From: CAG-217 sp963638105
Lineage (GTDB): Bacteria; Bacillota; Clostridia; Oscillospirales; Acutalibacteraceae
Assembly: GCA_963638105.1 (NCBI GenBank)
Contig: CAVHPP010000008.1
Span: 1-64,000 of the forward strand
Direction: 5' to 3'
DNA: 64,000 bases
The translations under genes and the position numbers were made by a program. Shown here piece by piece: positions 1-7,889 of this stretch; position 1 is the stretch's first letter, and every line of letters starts with the position of its first letter. The notes under the pieces are model-generated. The model was not told the origin of the DNA, made no database searches, and saw nothing but the letters and a program-made list of their open reading frames with translations.

Positions 1-12
1 GTTTCACACAAT

Positions 13-50
13 AAAAAAGAACAGATACCAAATGGTATCTGTTCTTTTTT
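13..50 (-). terminator. Intrinsic terminator of tRNA-Leu
   Basis: A perfect 18-bp inverted repeat (13-30 and 33-50, loop AA) with A6 and T6 at its outer ends lies directly after the tRNA 3' end. Read on the minus strand it is a classic hairpin plus U-run. The symmetry means it could also stop transcription entering from the left. Confidence 0.9.
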
Positions 51-134
51 GGTGCGAGAGACGGGACTTGAACCCGTACGAGTCGCCCCACACGCCCCTC
101 AAACGTGCGCGTCTGCCGATTCCGCCACTCTCGC
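50..134 (-). tRNA. tRNA-Leu (GAG anticodon)
   Basis: On the minus strand the gene runs from GCGAGAG (134 downward) to CTCTCGC + A + CCA (50). The 7-bp acceptor stem pairs perfectly. The T-arm has GGGTTCAAGTCCC. The anticodon stem CACGT/GCGTG closes a 7-nt loop TTGAGGG with GAG at positions 34-36, which reads CUC/CUU leucine codons. A long variable arm (class II) follows, as expected for Leu. The CCA end is genome-encoded. Confidence 0.95.
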
Positions 135-146
135 TCAACGCATAGA

Positions 147-175
147 ATTATAGCAAATACGGCAGTTGTTGTCAA
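147..175 (-). promoter_or_regulatory. Promoter of tRNA-Leu
   Basis: Minus strand: TTGACA (170-175), exactly 17 bp, TATAAT (147-152). This full consensus for the housekeeping sigma factor ends 12 bp upstream of the tRNA 5' end, as expected for a strongly expressed stable RNA. Confidence 0.9.
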
Positions 176-192
176 GGGATTTGCCTACATTT

Positions 193-849
193 TCAAAAAA
201 GGCTGGGGATATGGCAAGGGTCGTCAATAATGGCCGCCGGGTGCTGGGCAAACAGCTCCCCAAAGGAGCGAAAGCCCCAGGACACACCGATGGTTTCTAT
301 CCCCGCATTGCGCCCGGTAATCATGTCCACATCACTGTCGCCAAAGTACATAGCCTCCTTGGCGCTGCAACCCAGCGCCTCCAGCGCCATACGCACAGTG
401 GTGGGATCCGGCTTCTTGGGCAGGTCGTCTGTGGCGCCGATTACCACATCAAAATAGTCTTTGCCAAAGATCTGCTCCACCATACCCCGGGCAGCTTCCG
501 CCGGTTTGTTGGTGACAACGCCCAGGCGAATGCCCCTGGTCTTTAAATCATCCAGCGCCGCCTGAATTCCCGGATAGGCATGGGCGTGATCCATTTTAAC
601 AGCGTTATACTTCACCTTAAACATAGCATAGGCTTCTTCCAGCTGTTCCGGTGAGAGCTGGTGTTCAAAAGCGCGCTCTACCAGCTTTTTGGCGCCGTTG
701 CCTACAAGCTTCTTGTAATCCGCCTGGGTCCACTTGGGCGTGCGGCCGTACTGCTCCAGCACATAATCCGTCGCCAGCCCCAGGTCGTCAATGGTATTCA
801 CCAGCGTGCCGTCCAAATCAAAGACGGCGCACTTAAACTGCGTACTCAA
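193..849 (-). CDS. gph: HAD-family phosphatase, phosphoglycolate phosphatase-like
   Basis: This 218-residue protein is a HAD-superfamily hydrolase with a cap domain after motif I. Visible motifs are DLDGT near residues 11-15 (nucleophile Asp and acid/base Asp), VVTNK near 111-115 (motif II Thr), a motif III Lys near 145-146 (KKPDP), and GDSDVD near 170-175 (Mg2+-binding acidic pair). The family hydrolyses small phosphate esters such as phosphoglycolate or pyrophosphate; the substrate cannot be read from sequence. Its start overlaps the potD stop by four bases (ATGA), so it is the last, translationally coupled gene of the polyamine importer operon. That location is unusual for gph and may only reflect shared expression. 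HAD class is certain, substrate is inferred. Confidence 0.85.
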   Translation of the reverse strand: MSTQFKCAVFDLDGTLVNTIDDLGLATDYVLEQYGRTPKWTQADYKKLVGNGAKKLVERAFEHQLSPEQLEEAYAMFKVKYNAVKMDHAHAYPGIQAALDDLKTRGIRLGVVTNKPAEAARGMVEQIFGKDYFDVVIGATDDLPKKPDPTTVRMALEALGCSAKEAMYFGDSDVDMITGRNAGIETIGVSWGFRSFGELFAQHPAAIIDDPCHIPSLF

Positions 850-2099
850 TACAGATCCCTCAAATCCTGTTCTTTATTCTTGCGAGCCTTATGGATCAGC
901 CGCGCCGCTACCGCCAGCACCGCCGCAGCGCCCACCGCACCGGACGCCCAGTAAATGCGCCGATCCTGTGCCTTGCCGTCTGCTGACAGCTGGCCGCTTT
1001 TAACCCGAGCCCACAAGTCGTTTTGCAGCTCCAGAATATTCTGGGGCAAATTGTAAAAATACTGTCCCTTAGGCCACACCTTGGGGTACACCACCGGGTT
1101 GCCGTACAGGGAATTGTTCTTATCCTGCCGTACCGCCAAATTAGGCGATGCATAGTAGATATACTCCTGATTGGCAAGAGCCACCTGGGGCTCCTGCATA
1201 AAGTTGATAAACGCCTCGGCGCCCTTTTTGTTCTGTGTGCACTTGGGCACGCACATGGCGTCATAAAACAGATTGACGCCTTCCTCCGGGAAGCAGCAAC
1301 CCAAATCCGGATTGTTGTCTTGCATCAGGATATAATCGCCGGCATAATAGGTGGCAAAGGCATACTCCCCGCTTTCCATCAGGTTGAACACCTCATCCAT
1401 CACATACACCGGGCGCACCGCGTCCTTTTGCTTGGCGAGCAGTTCCGCCGCCGCGTTCCAATCCTCCTCCGAGGTGGTGTTCAAATCCTGTCCCAGCATG
1501 AACTGGGCCAGGGCAAAAGCATCTCTGGAATTGTTAAACATCAGCACCTTATCCCGGTACTGTTCGTCCCACAGCACGGACCAGCTTTTAGGCGCTTCTT
1601 TCACCAGCTTTTTGTTATAGATCAGCACCGTGGTGCCAATGTTGTAGCACACGGTGTACTTCTGCTGCGGGTCAAAATACAGCCCCTTGCAGTCCGGGGA
1701 AATGTACTTGTCATAATTGGGAATATTGCCGTAGTCCAAAGGCAGCAGCATATCCTCCTCCAGCAGACGCTGGATCATATAGTCCGAAGGAATGATCACA
1801 TCATAGGACACACCGCCGCCGGACAGCTTGGAATACATATTTTCGTTGGACTCAAAATTGGTATAATTCACCTTGGCACCGGTGAGCCGCTCAAATTCCT
1901 TAACGGTATTCATGGCGCCCTCCTGCCCTTCGGAGATATACTCGCCCCAGTTATACACATTCACCGTGGTGCCTTGCAGCCCCAAGTTCTTGTAGTAGGC
2001 TTTTTGCGCCGGGGTGAAAACATCATCCGCCGCAAAGGCGCTGACAGGCACTGCCAGCAGCACCAGCAGGGTCAGCAGAAAAGAAAAACACTTTTTCAT
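846..2099 (-). CDS. potD: Spermidine/putrescine-binding protein PotD with C-terminal membrane anchor
   Basis: This 417-residue protein is the extracellular solute receptor of the PotABCD polyamine importer. It has a signal peptide (residues 1 to about 23, ending AFA) and no lipobox Cys at the cleavage site. The mature part matches periplasmic-binding-fold PotD, with NWGEYI near the N-terminus. After the binding domain comes a hydrophobic alanine/valine helix (about 384-403) and a Lys/Arg-rich tail. This should hold the receptor in the membrane by its C-terminus instead of by an N-terminal lipid, the usual Gram-positive solution. It overlaps potC upstream and gph downstream by four bases each. 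The PotD assignment is strong; the anchor topology is inferred from hydrophobicity and positive-inside charge. Confidence 0.93.
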   Translation of the reverse strand: MKKCFSFLLTLLVLLAVPVSAFAADDVFTPAQKAYYKNLGLQGTTVNVYNWGEYISEGQEGAMNTVKEFERLTGAKVNYTNFESNENMYSKLSGGGVSYDVIIPSDYMIQRLLEEDMLLPLDYGNIPNYDKYISPDCKGLYFDPQQKYTVCYNIGTTVLIYNKKLVKEAPKSWSVLWDEQYRDKVLMFNNSRDAFALAQFMLGQDLNTTSEEDWNAAAELLAKQKDAVRPVYVMDEVFNLMESGEYAFATYYAGDYILMQDNNPDLGCCFPEEGVNLFYDAMCVPKCTQNKKGAEAFINFMQEPQVALANQEYIYYASPNLAVRQDKNNSLYGNPVVYPKVWPKGQYFYNLPQNILELQNDLWARVKSGQLSADGKAQDRRIYWASGAVGAAAVLAVAARLIHKARKNKEQDLRDLY

Positions 2100-2917
2100 T
2101 GGCGTTCCCCTTTCTCCCGCTTCTCCGCTCGGGCCTGCATCCAGTTGGACAGAATCAGCAGCAGCAAAATGGTCAAGAACATCAGAAATGACAAGGCGTA
2201 CATATCCGGCTTCACCCGCTTTTTGGTCATAGAGAAAATGTAAATAGGCAGGGTCTGGAAGCTGGGGCCGTTGGTAAAGTAGCTGATGATAAAATCATCC
2301 AGCGACAGGGTAAAGCTCATCACACAGCCGGTGATGATCCCGCTGAGGATCTCCGGAAATACGGTCTTAAAAAACGCCCGCACCGGCTTGCAGCCCAGAT
2401 CCACCGCCGCCTCGTAAATATTCATATCAAACTGGTGCAGCTTGGGGATCACATTCAAAATCACATAAGGCAAACTAAAGGTCACATGGGCGATGAGCAG
2501 GGTCCAAAAGCCCAGCACATTGCTGCGGTGCACCAGTCCCCCGGCAAAGACGAACAGCAGCATCATAGAGATGCCGGTCACGATCTCCGGATTCATCATG
2601 GGCACATTGGTCAGCAGCATCAGCGAGCGCTTATAGAGCTTGTGCCGGCTGTTAAAGATACCCACCGCCGCCATTACGCCCAAGAGCGTGGACACCGCAG
2701 CGGTGCACAGTGCCAGCACCACGGTATTTTGCAGGGCGTGCATAGCCGCTGCGTTGCTGAACAACTCCTTGTACCAATGCATAGAGAAGCCTTGCAGCAT
2801 ATAGGTGCTGGAGCTGCCGTTAAAGGAGAACAGGCCGATCACCAAAATCGGCGCATACAAAAACACGTAGATCAGTGCCTGATAAATCTTGCCGATGGCA
2901 GAGGTTTTCTTGCTCAT
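2096..2917 (-). CDS. potC: Spermidine/putrescine ABC transporter permease PotC
   Basis: This 273-residue inner-membrane permease has about six hydrophobic helices. The cytoplasmic EAA-type loop (EAAVDLGCKPVRAFFKTVFP) that docks onto the ATPase PotA is clearly visible, and the C-terminal half (SLDDFIISYFTNGP) is typical of PotC. It forms a heterodimeric channel with PotB. The ATG sits in a four-base overlap with the potB stop, with GGAGGTG just upstream as ribosome-binding site, so PotB and PotC are probably made in equal amounts. Confidence 0.95.
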   Translation of the reverse strand: MSKKTSAIGKIYQALIYVFLYAPILVIGLFSFNGSSSTYMLQGFSMHWYKELFSNAAAMHALQNTVVLALCTAAVSTLLGVMAAVGIFNSRHKLYKRSLMLLTNVPMMNPEIVTGISMMLLFVFAGGLVHRSNVLGFWTLLIAHVTFSLPYVILNVIPKLHQFDMNIYEAAVDLGCKPVRAFFKTVFPEILSGIITGCVMSFTLSLDDFIISYFTNGPSFQTLPIYIFSMTKKRVKPDMYALSFLMFLTILLLLILSNWMQARAEKREKGERQ

Positions 2918-3738
2918 ACGATCACACCTCCGTCACTGCTGTCGTCCGCGCCAAAGCGGTTCATCACGCCCAGACAGATCAAAATCAGCACCATCAGCAC
3001 CAGGGACAGCGCCGCACCCAGGTTATAGTTATTGGCGCTTTGAAACTGGGTCTCGATTACATCGCCCACCAGCACCACCTGGCCGCCGCCCAGCTTTTGG
3101 GTAATATAAAAGGTAGATACACAGGGCACAAACACCATGGTAATGCCGGAGAGTACCCCGGGCAGGGACATAGGCAGTACCACCCGCCGAAACACCTGAT
3201 GCCGACTGCTGCCCAAATCCTCCGCCGCCTCGATCAGCGAGCCGTCCAGCTTGGACAGTACGGAATAAATAGGCAGAATCATATAGGGCAGGAAATTATA
3301 AACCATACCCAATATAACAGCACCGCCGGTGTTAATCAGCTTGGCCGGCTCCAACCCTACGGCGGTCAAAAAGCTGTTGATCACGCCGGAGTCACCTAAA
3401 ATCGTCATCCAGCTGTAAGTACGAATGAGAAAGTTCATCCACATGGGCAGCATCACCAAGAGCACCACCGTGCGCTGGCGTCGCACCGCGTGCTTGGAGA
3501 TCAAATAGGCAAAGGGATAGCCCAAAAGCAGACAGATCACCGTGGCCGCCAAGCCATAGAGCACCGACAGCAAAATGGTAGACAGATAGGACGGGATTTG
3601 GCTCACCGAGTGGAGAGAAAAGGCGCCGCCGGTGTCCGTAAACGCATAGTAGACCACCATGCAAAGGGGCGCCAGTACAAACAGCACCGCCCAAAGGGCA
3701 TAGGGCTTGTCCAGCAGTTTACGACCCAGATTGCTCAT
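2914..3738 (-). CDS. potB: Spermidine/putrescine ABC transporter permease PotB
   Basis: This 274-residue permease is the partner of PotC. It has about six membrane helices and the EAA loop (EAAEDLGSSRHQVFRRVVLP). I start it at the ATG at 3738 (MSNLGRK), which is preceded by GGAGGAG at a suitable distance. A longer reading frame reaches 3813, but the extra 25 residues are Arg/Pro-rich, lie inside potA coding sequence and do not resemble a permease N-terminus. With this start, potB overlaps the end of potA by 20 bases. Confidence 0.93.
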   Translation of the reverse strand: MSNLGRKLLDKPYALWAVLFVLAPLCMVVYYAFTDTGGAFSLHSVSQIPSYLSTILLSVLYGLAATVICLLLGYPFAYLISKHAVRRQRTVVLLVMLPMWMNFLIRTYSWMTILGDSGVINSFLTAVGLEPAKLINTGGAVILGMVYNFLPYMILPIYSVLSKLDGSLIEAAEDLGSSRHQVFRRVVLPMSLPGVLSGITMVFVPCVSTFYITQKLGGGQVVLVGDVIETQFQSANNYNLGAALSLVLMVLILICLGVMNRFGADDSSDGGVIV

Positions 3739-4864
3739 TGCTCTCCTCCTCCCAATTATAATCGGCGTCCGAGATATGGTCCATCTCGTCCGAGAAGGTG
3801 GAATAGTCGCCAAATTCGCCGCTATACTCGCTGCGCTTCATAATATGAATAGCGTCCGGCTCAATATACATACCCACGGTATTGCCCGCCGCGTGGTAAT
3901 CCGTGGTCTGCACCATCCAGATAAAGCCGCCCACATCCACAAAGATCTCAAAGAACACGCCCTTGAACACCACATCGGTAATGGTGCCTGTGAGCGCCGC
4001 CTTATGTCCCGGGTCGCACAGGCGAATATCCTCCGGGCGCACCACGGCCTCTACAAATTCATTGGGGGCAAAGCCGCTGTCCAGGCAGTCAAAGGTCACG
4101 CCGCCAAAGCGCACCACATAATCCCGCACCATCACAGCGTCCACTATATTGGACTCGCCGATAAAATCCGCCACAAAGGCGTTCACCGGCTCGTTATAAA
4201 TATCCTCCGGGGTGCCGATCTGCTGGATTTTGCCCTTATCCATCACCACCACCGTGTCGCTCATAGACAAGGCTTCTTCCTGGTCGTGGGTCACATAGAT
4301 AAAGGTAATGCCCAGCCGCTTTTGAATGGCTTTCAGTTCCTTTTGCATATCCTTGCGCAGCTTTAAATCCAGCGCGCCCAGCGGCTCGTCCAGCAACAGC
4401 ACATGGGGGTGATTGGCCAAAGCGCGGGCAATGGCCACGCGCTGCTGCTGCCCGCCGGACAGAGAGGAGATACTCCGCTTTTCAAACCCTTTCAGGTTTA
4501 CCAGCTCCAGCATTTCCGCCACCGTTTGGCGCACCTCGCTGCGGCTCTTCTTTTGCAGTTCCGGGCCAAAAGCGATATTCTCATACACATTTAAATGCGG
4601 AAAAAGAGCATAACGCTGAAAAATGGTGTTCACCCGGCGTTTGTGCGGGGGCACATCATTGATGACTTTGCCTTCAAAGACCACTTCCCCACTGTCCGGC
4701 TGCACAAAGCCGGCAATACAGCGCAGCGTTGTGGTCTTGCCGCAGCCGGAGGGTCCCAGCAGCGTTATAAACTCTTTTTCATTTATATACAGATTCAGTT
4801 TGTCTAAAATCACACTGTCGCCGTAGCTGACCGTGATGTTCCGCAGGTCGATGATCTTTTCCAA
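3719..4864 (-). CDS. potA: Polyamine ABC transporter ATP-binding protein PotA
   Basis: This 381-residue ATPase powers polyamine import. Walker A is GPSGCGKTT (37-45), the ABC signature LSGGQQQR (135-142), Walker B VLLLDE (155-160), and the H-loop is in VTHDQEEA. After the nucleotide-binding domain comes a beta-rich TOBE-type regulatory domain (about 240-345) and an acidic tail rich in Asp/Glu/Ser of unknown role. It is the first gene of potABCD-gph and has its own strong promoter at 4958-4986. Confidence 0.96.
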   Translation of the reverse strand: MEKIIDLRNITVSYGDSVILDKLNLYINEKEFITLLGPSGCGKTTTLRCIAGFVQPDSGEVVFEGKVINDVPPHKRRVNTIFQRYALFPHLNVYENIAFGPELQKKSRSEVRQTVAEMLELVNLKGFEKRSISSLSGGQQQRVAIARALANHPHVLLLDEPLGALDLKLRKDMQKELKAIQKRLGITFIYVTHDQEEALSMSDTVVVMDKGKIQQIGTPEDIYNEPVNAFVADFIGESNIVDAVMVRDYVVRFGGVTFDCLDSGFAPNEFVEAVVRPEDIRLCDPGHKAALTGTITDVVFKGVFFEIFVDVGGFIWMVQTTDYHAAGNTVGMYIEPDAIHIMKRSEYSGEFGDYSTFSDEMDHISDADYNWEEESNEQSGS

Positions 4865-4957
4865 TTATGCACTTCCTCTTTTGTCAGAGAGCCTACGCCC
4901 TCCGCCCGATTTTTTAGCTTTCGCCTATACTTAAATTTCGTTTTAAGCAATAAGTCT

Positions 4958-4986
4958 AATATAGGCATTTTTGCACCGATTGTCAA
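4958..4986 (-). promoter_or_regulatory. Promoter of the potABCD-gph operon
   Basis: Minus strand: TTGACA (4981-4986), 17 bp, TATATT (4958-4963). A start site near 4951 leaves a leader of about 85 nt before the potA ATG. Inverted repeats overlap the -10 box and the start region: CCTATA/TATAGG at 4924-4929 and 4960-4965, and CTTAAA/TTTAAG at 4930-4935 and 4942-4947. They are candidate operator sequences; no regulator gene is adjacent. Confidence 0.85.
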
Positions 4987-5001
4987 TACGAAACGAAAAA
5001 A

Positions 5002-5565
5002 TCAAAAAATTTTTTCCGCAATCTGCTGTCCCTGCGCCGCCAGTTCAATGGCCTGGGGCACCCGGGCAAAATCGCACACCATGGACTTGGGCTTCATATA
5101 GCAGTTATCCATACCAAAGGGCACAAAGTAAAAGTGCTTGTAATTGAGCAGCTGGCCGATATTCTTAGCAGCGCCGCCCAAAGCGTCATTGGTGGACACG
5201 CCGATCACCACCGGGGCGTCATTGCGCAGGTGGCTCTTGGCTGCCATGGTCACCGCCGTGTCCGTAATACCCGCTGCCAGCTTTGCCAGCGTGTTGCCGG
5301 TACAGGGCACAATGGCCAACACATCAAACATCTTCTTTGGTCCCACCGGCTCCGCCTGGGCAATGGTGTGGATAATACTGTTGCCGGTAATGGCAATCAG
5401 CCGATTTTGAATATCCACCGCGTCCCCGAAGCGGGTGTCCGTGGTGTAAGCCGCCTGGCTCATAATGGGCGTTACGGTATGACCGGCCCGCACCAGCGCC
5501 TCCAGCGCCTCCAAGGACTTAGCAAAGGTGCAAAAGGAGCCGGTCAGGCAATACCCGATCTTCAT
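5002..5565 (-). CDS. spoVFB: Dipicolinate synthase subunit B
   Basis: This 187-residue flavoprotein-like subunit is the second component of dipicolinate synthase. With SpoVFA it makes dipicolinic acid, the calcium chelator loaded into the spore core, from a lysine-pathway intermediate in the mother cell. The N-terminal GYCLTGSFCTF and the segment VPCTGNTLAKLA are characteristic of the family (Rossmann-like flavoprotein fold). It overlaps spoVFA by four bases, so the two are coupled. No terminator separates its end from the pot promoter. Confidence 0.93.
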   Translation of the reverse strand: MKIGYCLTGSFCTFAKSLEALEALVRAGHTVTPIMSQAAYTTDTRFGDAVDIQNRLIAITGNSIIHTIAQAEPVGPKKMFDVLAIVPCTGNTLAKLAAGITDTAVTMAAKSHLRNDAPVVIGVSTNDALGGAAKNIGQLLNYKHFYFVPFGMDNCYMKPKSMVCDFARVPQAIELAAQGQQIAEKIF

Positions 5566-6290
5566 TCCAGTCCCTCCTCGATCATTTCGGCCACAGTCTC
5601 GCCGATCAGCGCACCGGCAGTCTCCGGGGCGGTGCGGCCGGGCAGATTGCGCCCGTCCACCACCGTGATTCCCAGGGTGTGGGCCATCAGCGTATCCACC
5701 CCGCCGGGGAAGGACGCCAGGTCCACCAGCACCGTGTCTCGCCGCAGCGCCTGTAACTCTCGCTTGGTAAAAATCATGTGGGGTACTGTATTATAGACCA
5801 AATCATAATCCCCCGGCTGCACCAGGCCGGAAAAGTCCGTATGCCGGGCACCGGCAAACAGCGCCCGGGTCTTGCTCAGCGCACTGCGAGAGCACACGGT
5901 CACATCGGCGCCGTGGGCCAGCAGCATCCCGGTGAGCACTCGACCGATTCGCCCATAGCCGCACACCAACACCCGGCTGCGGTAAAGTGCCCGCTCCAGA
6001 TGATTTTGTGCCAACCACAGGGCGCCCTCGGCGGTGAGTATGCTGTTTTTCTCCGCAAAATTCTCATTTTTGCAGTAGTCCAGCGTGCCGGGATAGCTGC
6101 CGCCCCCTAAGAAAACGGTCTTACCGTCCAATCCCTCCAGCATATAGTCCTTTGCCGGCACCGGCAGCAGCACAAAGTCCGCCGCCTGTACCTCCTCCAC
6201 CTGCCGATAGGAGCACTGCTCCAGGTAAGCCGCCGCATACGCCATACGCCGATCGGCGGTAAACGGCACGGCAAATGTATCCAGTTTCAT
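5562..6290 (-). CDS. spoVFA: Dipicolinate synthase subunit A
   Basis: This protein of about 242 residues is the NAD(P)-binding subunit of dipicolinate synthase. A dinucleotide-binding motif is visible in VLVCGYGRIGRVLTGML, followed by VTVCSRS. It is shorter at the N-terminus than the roughly 300-residue Bacillus protein. I prefer the ATG at 6290 (MKLDTFAV), which has GGGGTG five bases upstream; the ATG at 6311 would add seven residues and has a poorer ribosome-binding site. A SigK-type promoter lies upstream at 6337-6363. With sigK in the same window, this supports an endospore-forming host. Confidence 0.9.
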   Translation of the reverse strand: MKLDTFAVPFTADRRMAYAAAYLEQCSYRQVEEVQAADFVLLPVPAKDYMLEGLDGKTVFLGGGSYPGTLDYCKNENFAEKNSILTAEGALWLAQNHLERALYRSRVLVCGYGRIGRVLTGMLLAHGADVTVCSRSALSKTRALFAGARHTDFSGLVQPGDYDLVYNTVPHMIFTKRELQALRRDTVLVDLASFPGGVDTLMAHTLGITVVDGRNLPGRTAPETAGALIGETVAEMIEEGLE

Positions 6291-6336
6291 CTCTACACCC
6301 CACAAAGGCATTTTGTGCCTATTCTTTTCTACTCCA

Positions 6337-6363
6337 TATTCTATGACAGAAAAAATTTTCAGT
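6337..6363 (-). promoter_or_regulatory. Putative SigK-dependent promoter of spoVFAB
   Basis: Minus strand: the -10 element CATAGAATA (6337-6345) fits the mother-cell SigK pattern CATANNNTA exactly. An AC dinucleotide lies 16 bp upstream (6362-6363), the minimal SigK -35. Dipicolinate synthase is a known late mother-cell, SigK-controlled function in Bacillus. No housekeeping promoter was seen here. Confidence 0.6.
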
Positions 6364-6435
6364 TCCTGCGGAATATGTATTTATTTTTCTGCCTTTTGGT
6401 AGTATAATATGAAAAAAGAATTGGGAGGTTCTCTC

Positions 6436-7830
6436 ATGAAAGATATAGATACTTTGCTAAAGGAAGTTAAGCGCATCCACTTTATCGGCATCGGCGGCTC
6501 CGGCATGTGTCCCCTGGCCGAAATTCTGCTGTCCCTGGGCTATCAGCTGTCCGGCTCGGACAACAACGACACCGAGACTTTTCGCCGGATTGAAAAAGAG
6601 GGCGCAAAAGTCTATTTGGGCCAGACCAAGGCCAACCTGACCCCGGATATTCAGCTGGTGATCTACACCAACGCCATCTTAGAGGGCAACGAAGAGCTGG
6701 AATGGGCTAAAACGCATTACCCCTGCTTTGAGCGGGCGGAGCTGCTGGGCGCCATGAGCCGCATTTTCTCCAACTGCATCGGTATCAGCGGCACCCACGG
6801 CAAGACCACCACTTCCTCCATGACCACCCAGGTGCTGCTGGAGGCCGGGCTGGATCCCAGCGCCGTCATCGGTGGCAAGCTGCCTGCCATTAACGCCTAC
6901 GGCCGCTACGGCCACAGCCAAAACTTTGTGTGCGAAAGCTGCGAATATAACAACACTTTTTTGCACATGAACCCGGACATTGCGGTGGTGCTGAACATTG
7001 ACCGGGACCACCTGGATTTCTTTGGCGATCTGGCGCACATTCAGGAAGCGTTTATCCAATTTGCCAACAAAGCCACCCGCACGGTAATCTATAATGGAGA
7101 CGACGCCAACACCGTAGAGGCCATGGCCCGGGTGACCGGCAAAAAGATGATCACCTTTGGCACCGGCGACCACTGTGACTGGCAGGCCAAGAACATTCAT
7201 GTGCCCGGCGGGTTCCACTCCGATTACGATGTGTACCACAACGGGCAGTTCCTTTGCCATGCGGAGATCTGCGTGCCCGGCGCCCACAATATTCTCAATT
7301 CTTTGGCTGCCTTTGCCGCTGCCTATGAAAGCGGCGCCAAGCCGGAGGATATTTGCCGGGGGCTAAAGGACTTTCACGGCGCCCACCGGCGGTTTGAGCT
7401 CACCGGCACCTACTGCGGCGTAACCTTTGCCGACGATTACGGCCACCACCCCACCGAGTTGCAGGCCACCCTGCGCGCGGCCATGCAAATGGGCTACAAG
7501 CGGGTATGGGCAGTGCACCAGCCCTTTACCTTTAGCCGCACCAGCGAGTTGCTGGACGACTTTGCCCGGGTGCTGCAAATTCCGGACAAGTGCGTGATCT
7601 CTGCCATTATGGGCAGCCGCGAGGTCAACACCATCGGCATTCACGCCAAGGACCTGGCAGATAAGGTCCCCGGTGCCGTGCAGCTGGACACTTTCCCGGA
7701 GATCGCCAAGTATGTGACCGACCGTGTGGAGCCGGGTGACTTGGTACTGACCCTGGGCTGCGGCGATGTGTATAAGGTCAATCAAATGATGGTCCAGATC
7801 ATGAAAGACAAAGAAACCAACGCAGAATAA
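6436..7830 (+). CDS. murC: UDP-N-acetylmuramate--L-alanine ligase
   Basis: This cytoplasmic ligase of 464 residues adds L-alanine to UDP-MurNAc in peptidoglycan precursor synthesis. Visible are the N-terminal dinucleotide-type loop GIGGSGM (18-24), the ATP loop GTHGKTTT (119-126), and the conserved NIDRDHLDFF and AHRRFE segments. I start it at 6436, with GGGAGG seven bases upstream; an in-frame ATG at 6409 lies next to the -10 box and has no ribosome-binding site. The likely promoter is TATAAT at 6403-6408 with only a weak -35 (TTTATT). The gene stands alone, far from the other mur genes at 58-64 kb. Confidence 0.95.
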   Translation: MKDIDTLLKEVKRIHFIGIGGSGMCPLAEILLSLGYQLSGSDNNDTETFRRIEKEGAKVYLGQTKANLTPDIQLVIYTNAILEGNEELEWAKTHYPCFERAELLGAMSRIFSNCIGISGTHGKTTTSSMTTQVLLEAGLDPSAVIGGKLPAINAYGRYGHSQNFVCESCEYNNTFLHMNPDIAVVLNIDRDHLDFFGDLAHIQEAFIQFANKATRTVIYNGDDANTVEAMARVTGKKMITFGTGDHCDWQAKNIHVPGGFHSDYDVYHNGQFLCHAEICVPGAHNILNSLAAFAAAYESGAKPEDICRGLKDFHGAHRRFELTGTYCGVTFADDYGHHPTELQATLRAAMQMGYKRVWAVHQPFTFSRTSELLDDFARVLQIPDKCVISAIMGSREVNTIGIHAKDLADKVPGAVQLDTFPEIAKYVTDRVEPGDLVLTLGCGDVYKVNQMMVQIMKDKETNAE

Positions 7831-7843
7831 CAGCATAAAGGAA

Positions 7844-7889
7844 CAGCCTTTCCGAAAATGAACGGAAAGGCTGCTTTTTGTGTCTTTTT
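7844..7889 (+). terminator. Intrinsic terminator of murC
   Basis: An 11-bp stem (7844-7854 with 7863-7873, loop of eight) is followed by a T-rich tract. It lies 14 bp after the murC stop, and its tail reaches the 3' end of the convergent gene. Confidence 0.85.

Noticed and set aside
1023..2243. Long plus-strand open frame (406 codons) opposite potD/potC
   Set aside because: Composition is His/Arg/Leu/Ile-rich antisense of a clearly conserved gene, with no ribosome-binding site or family resemblance.
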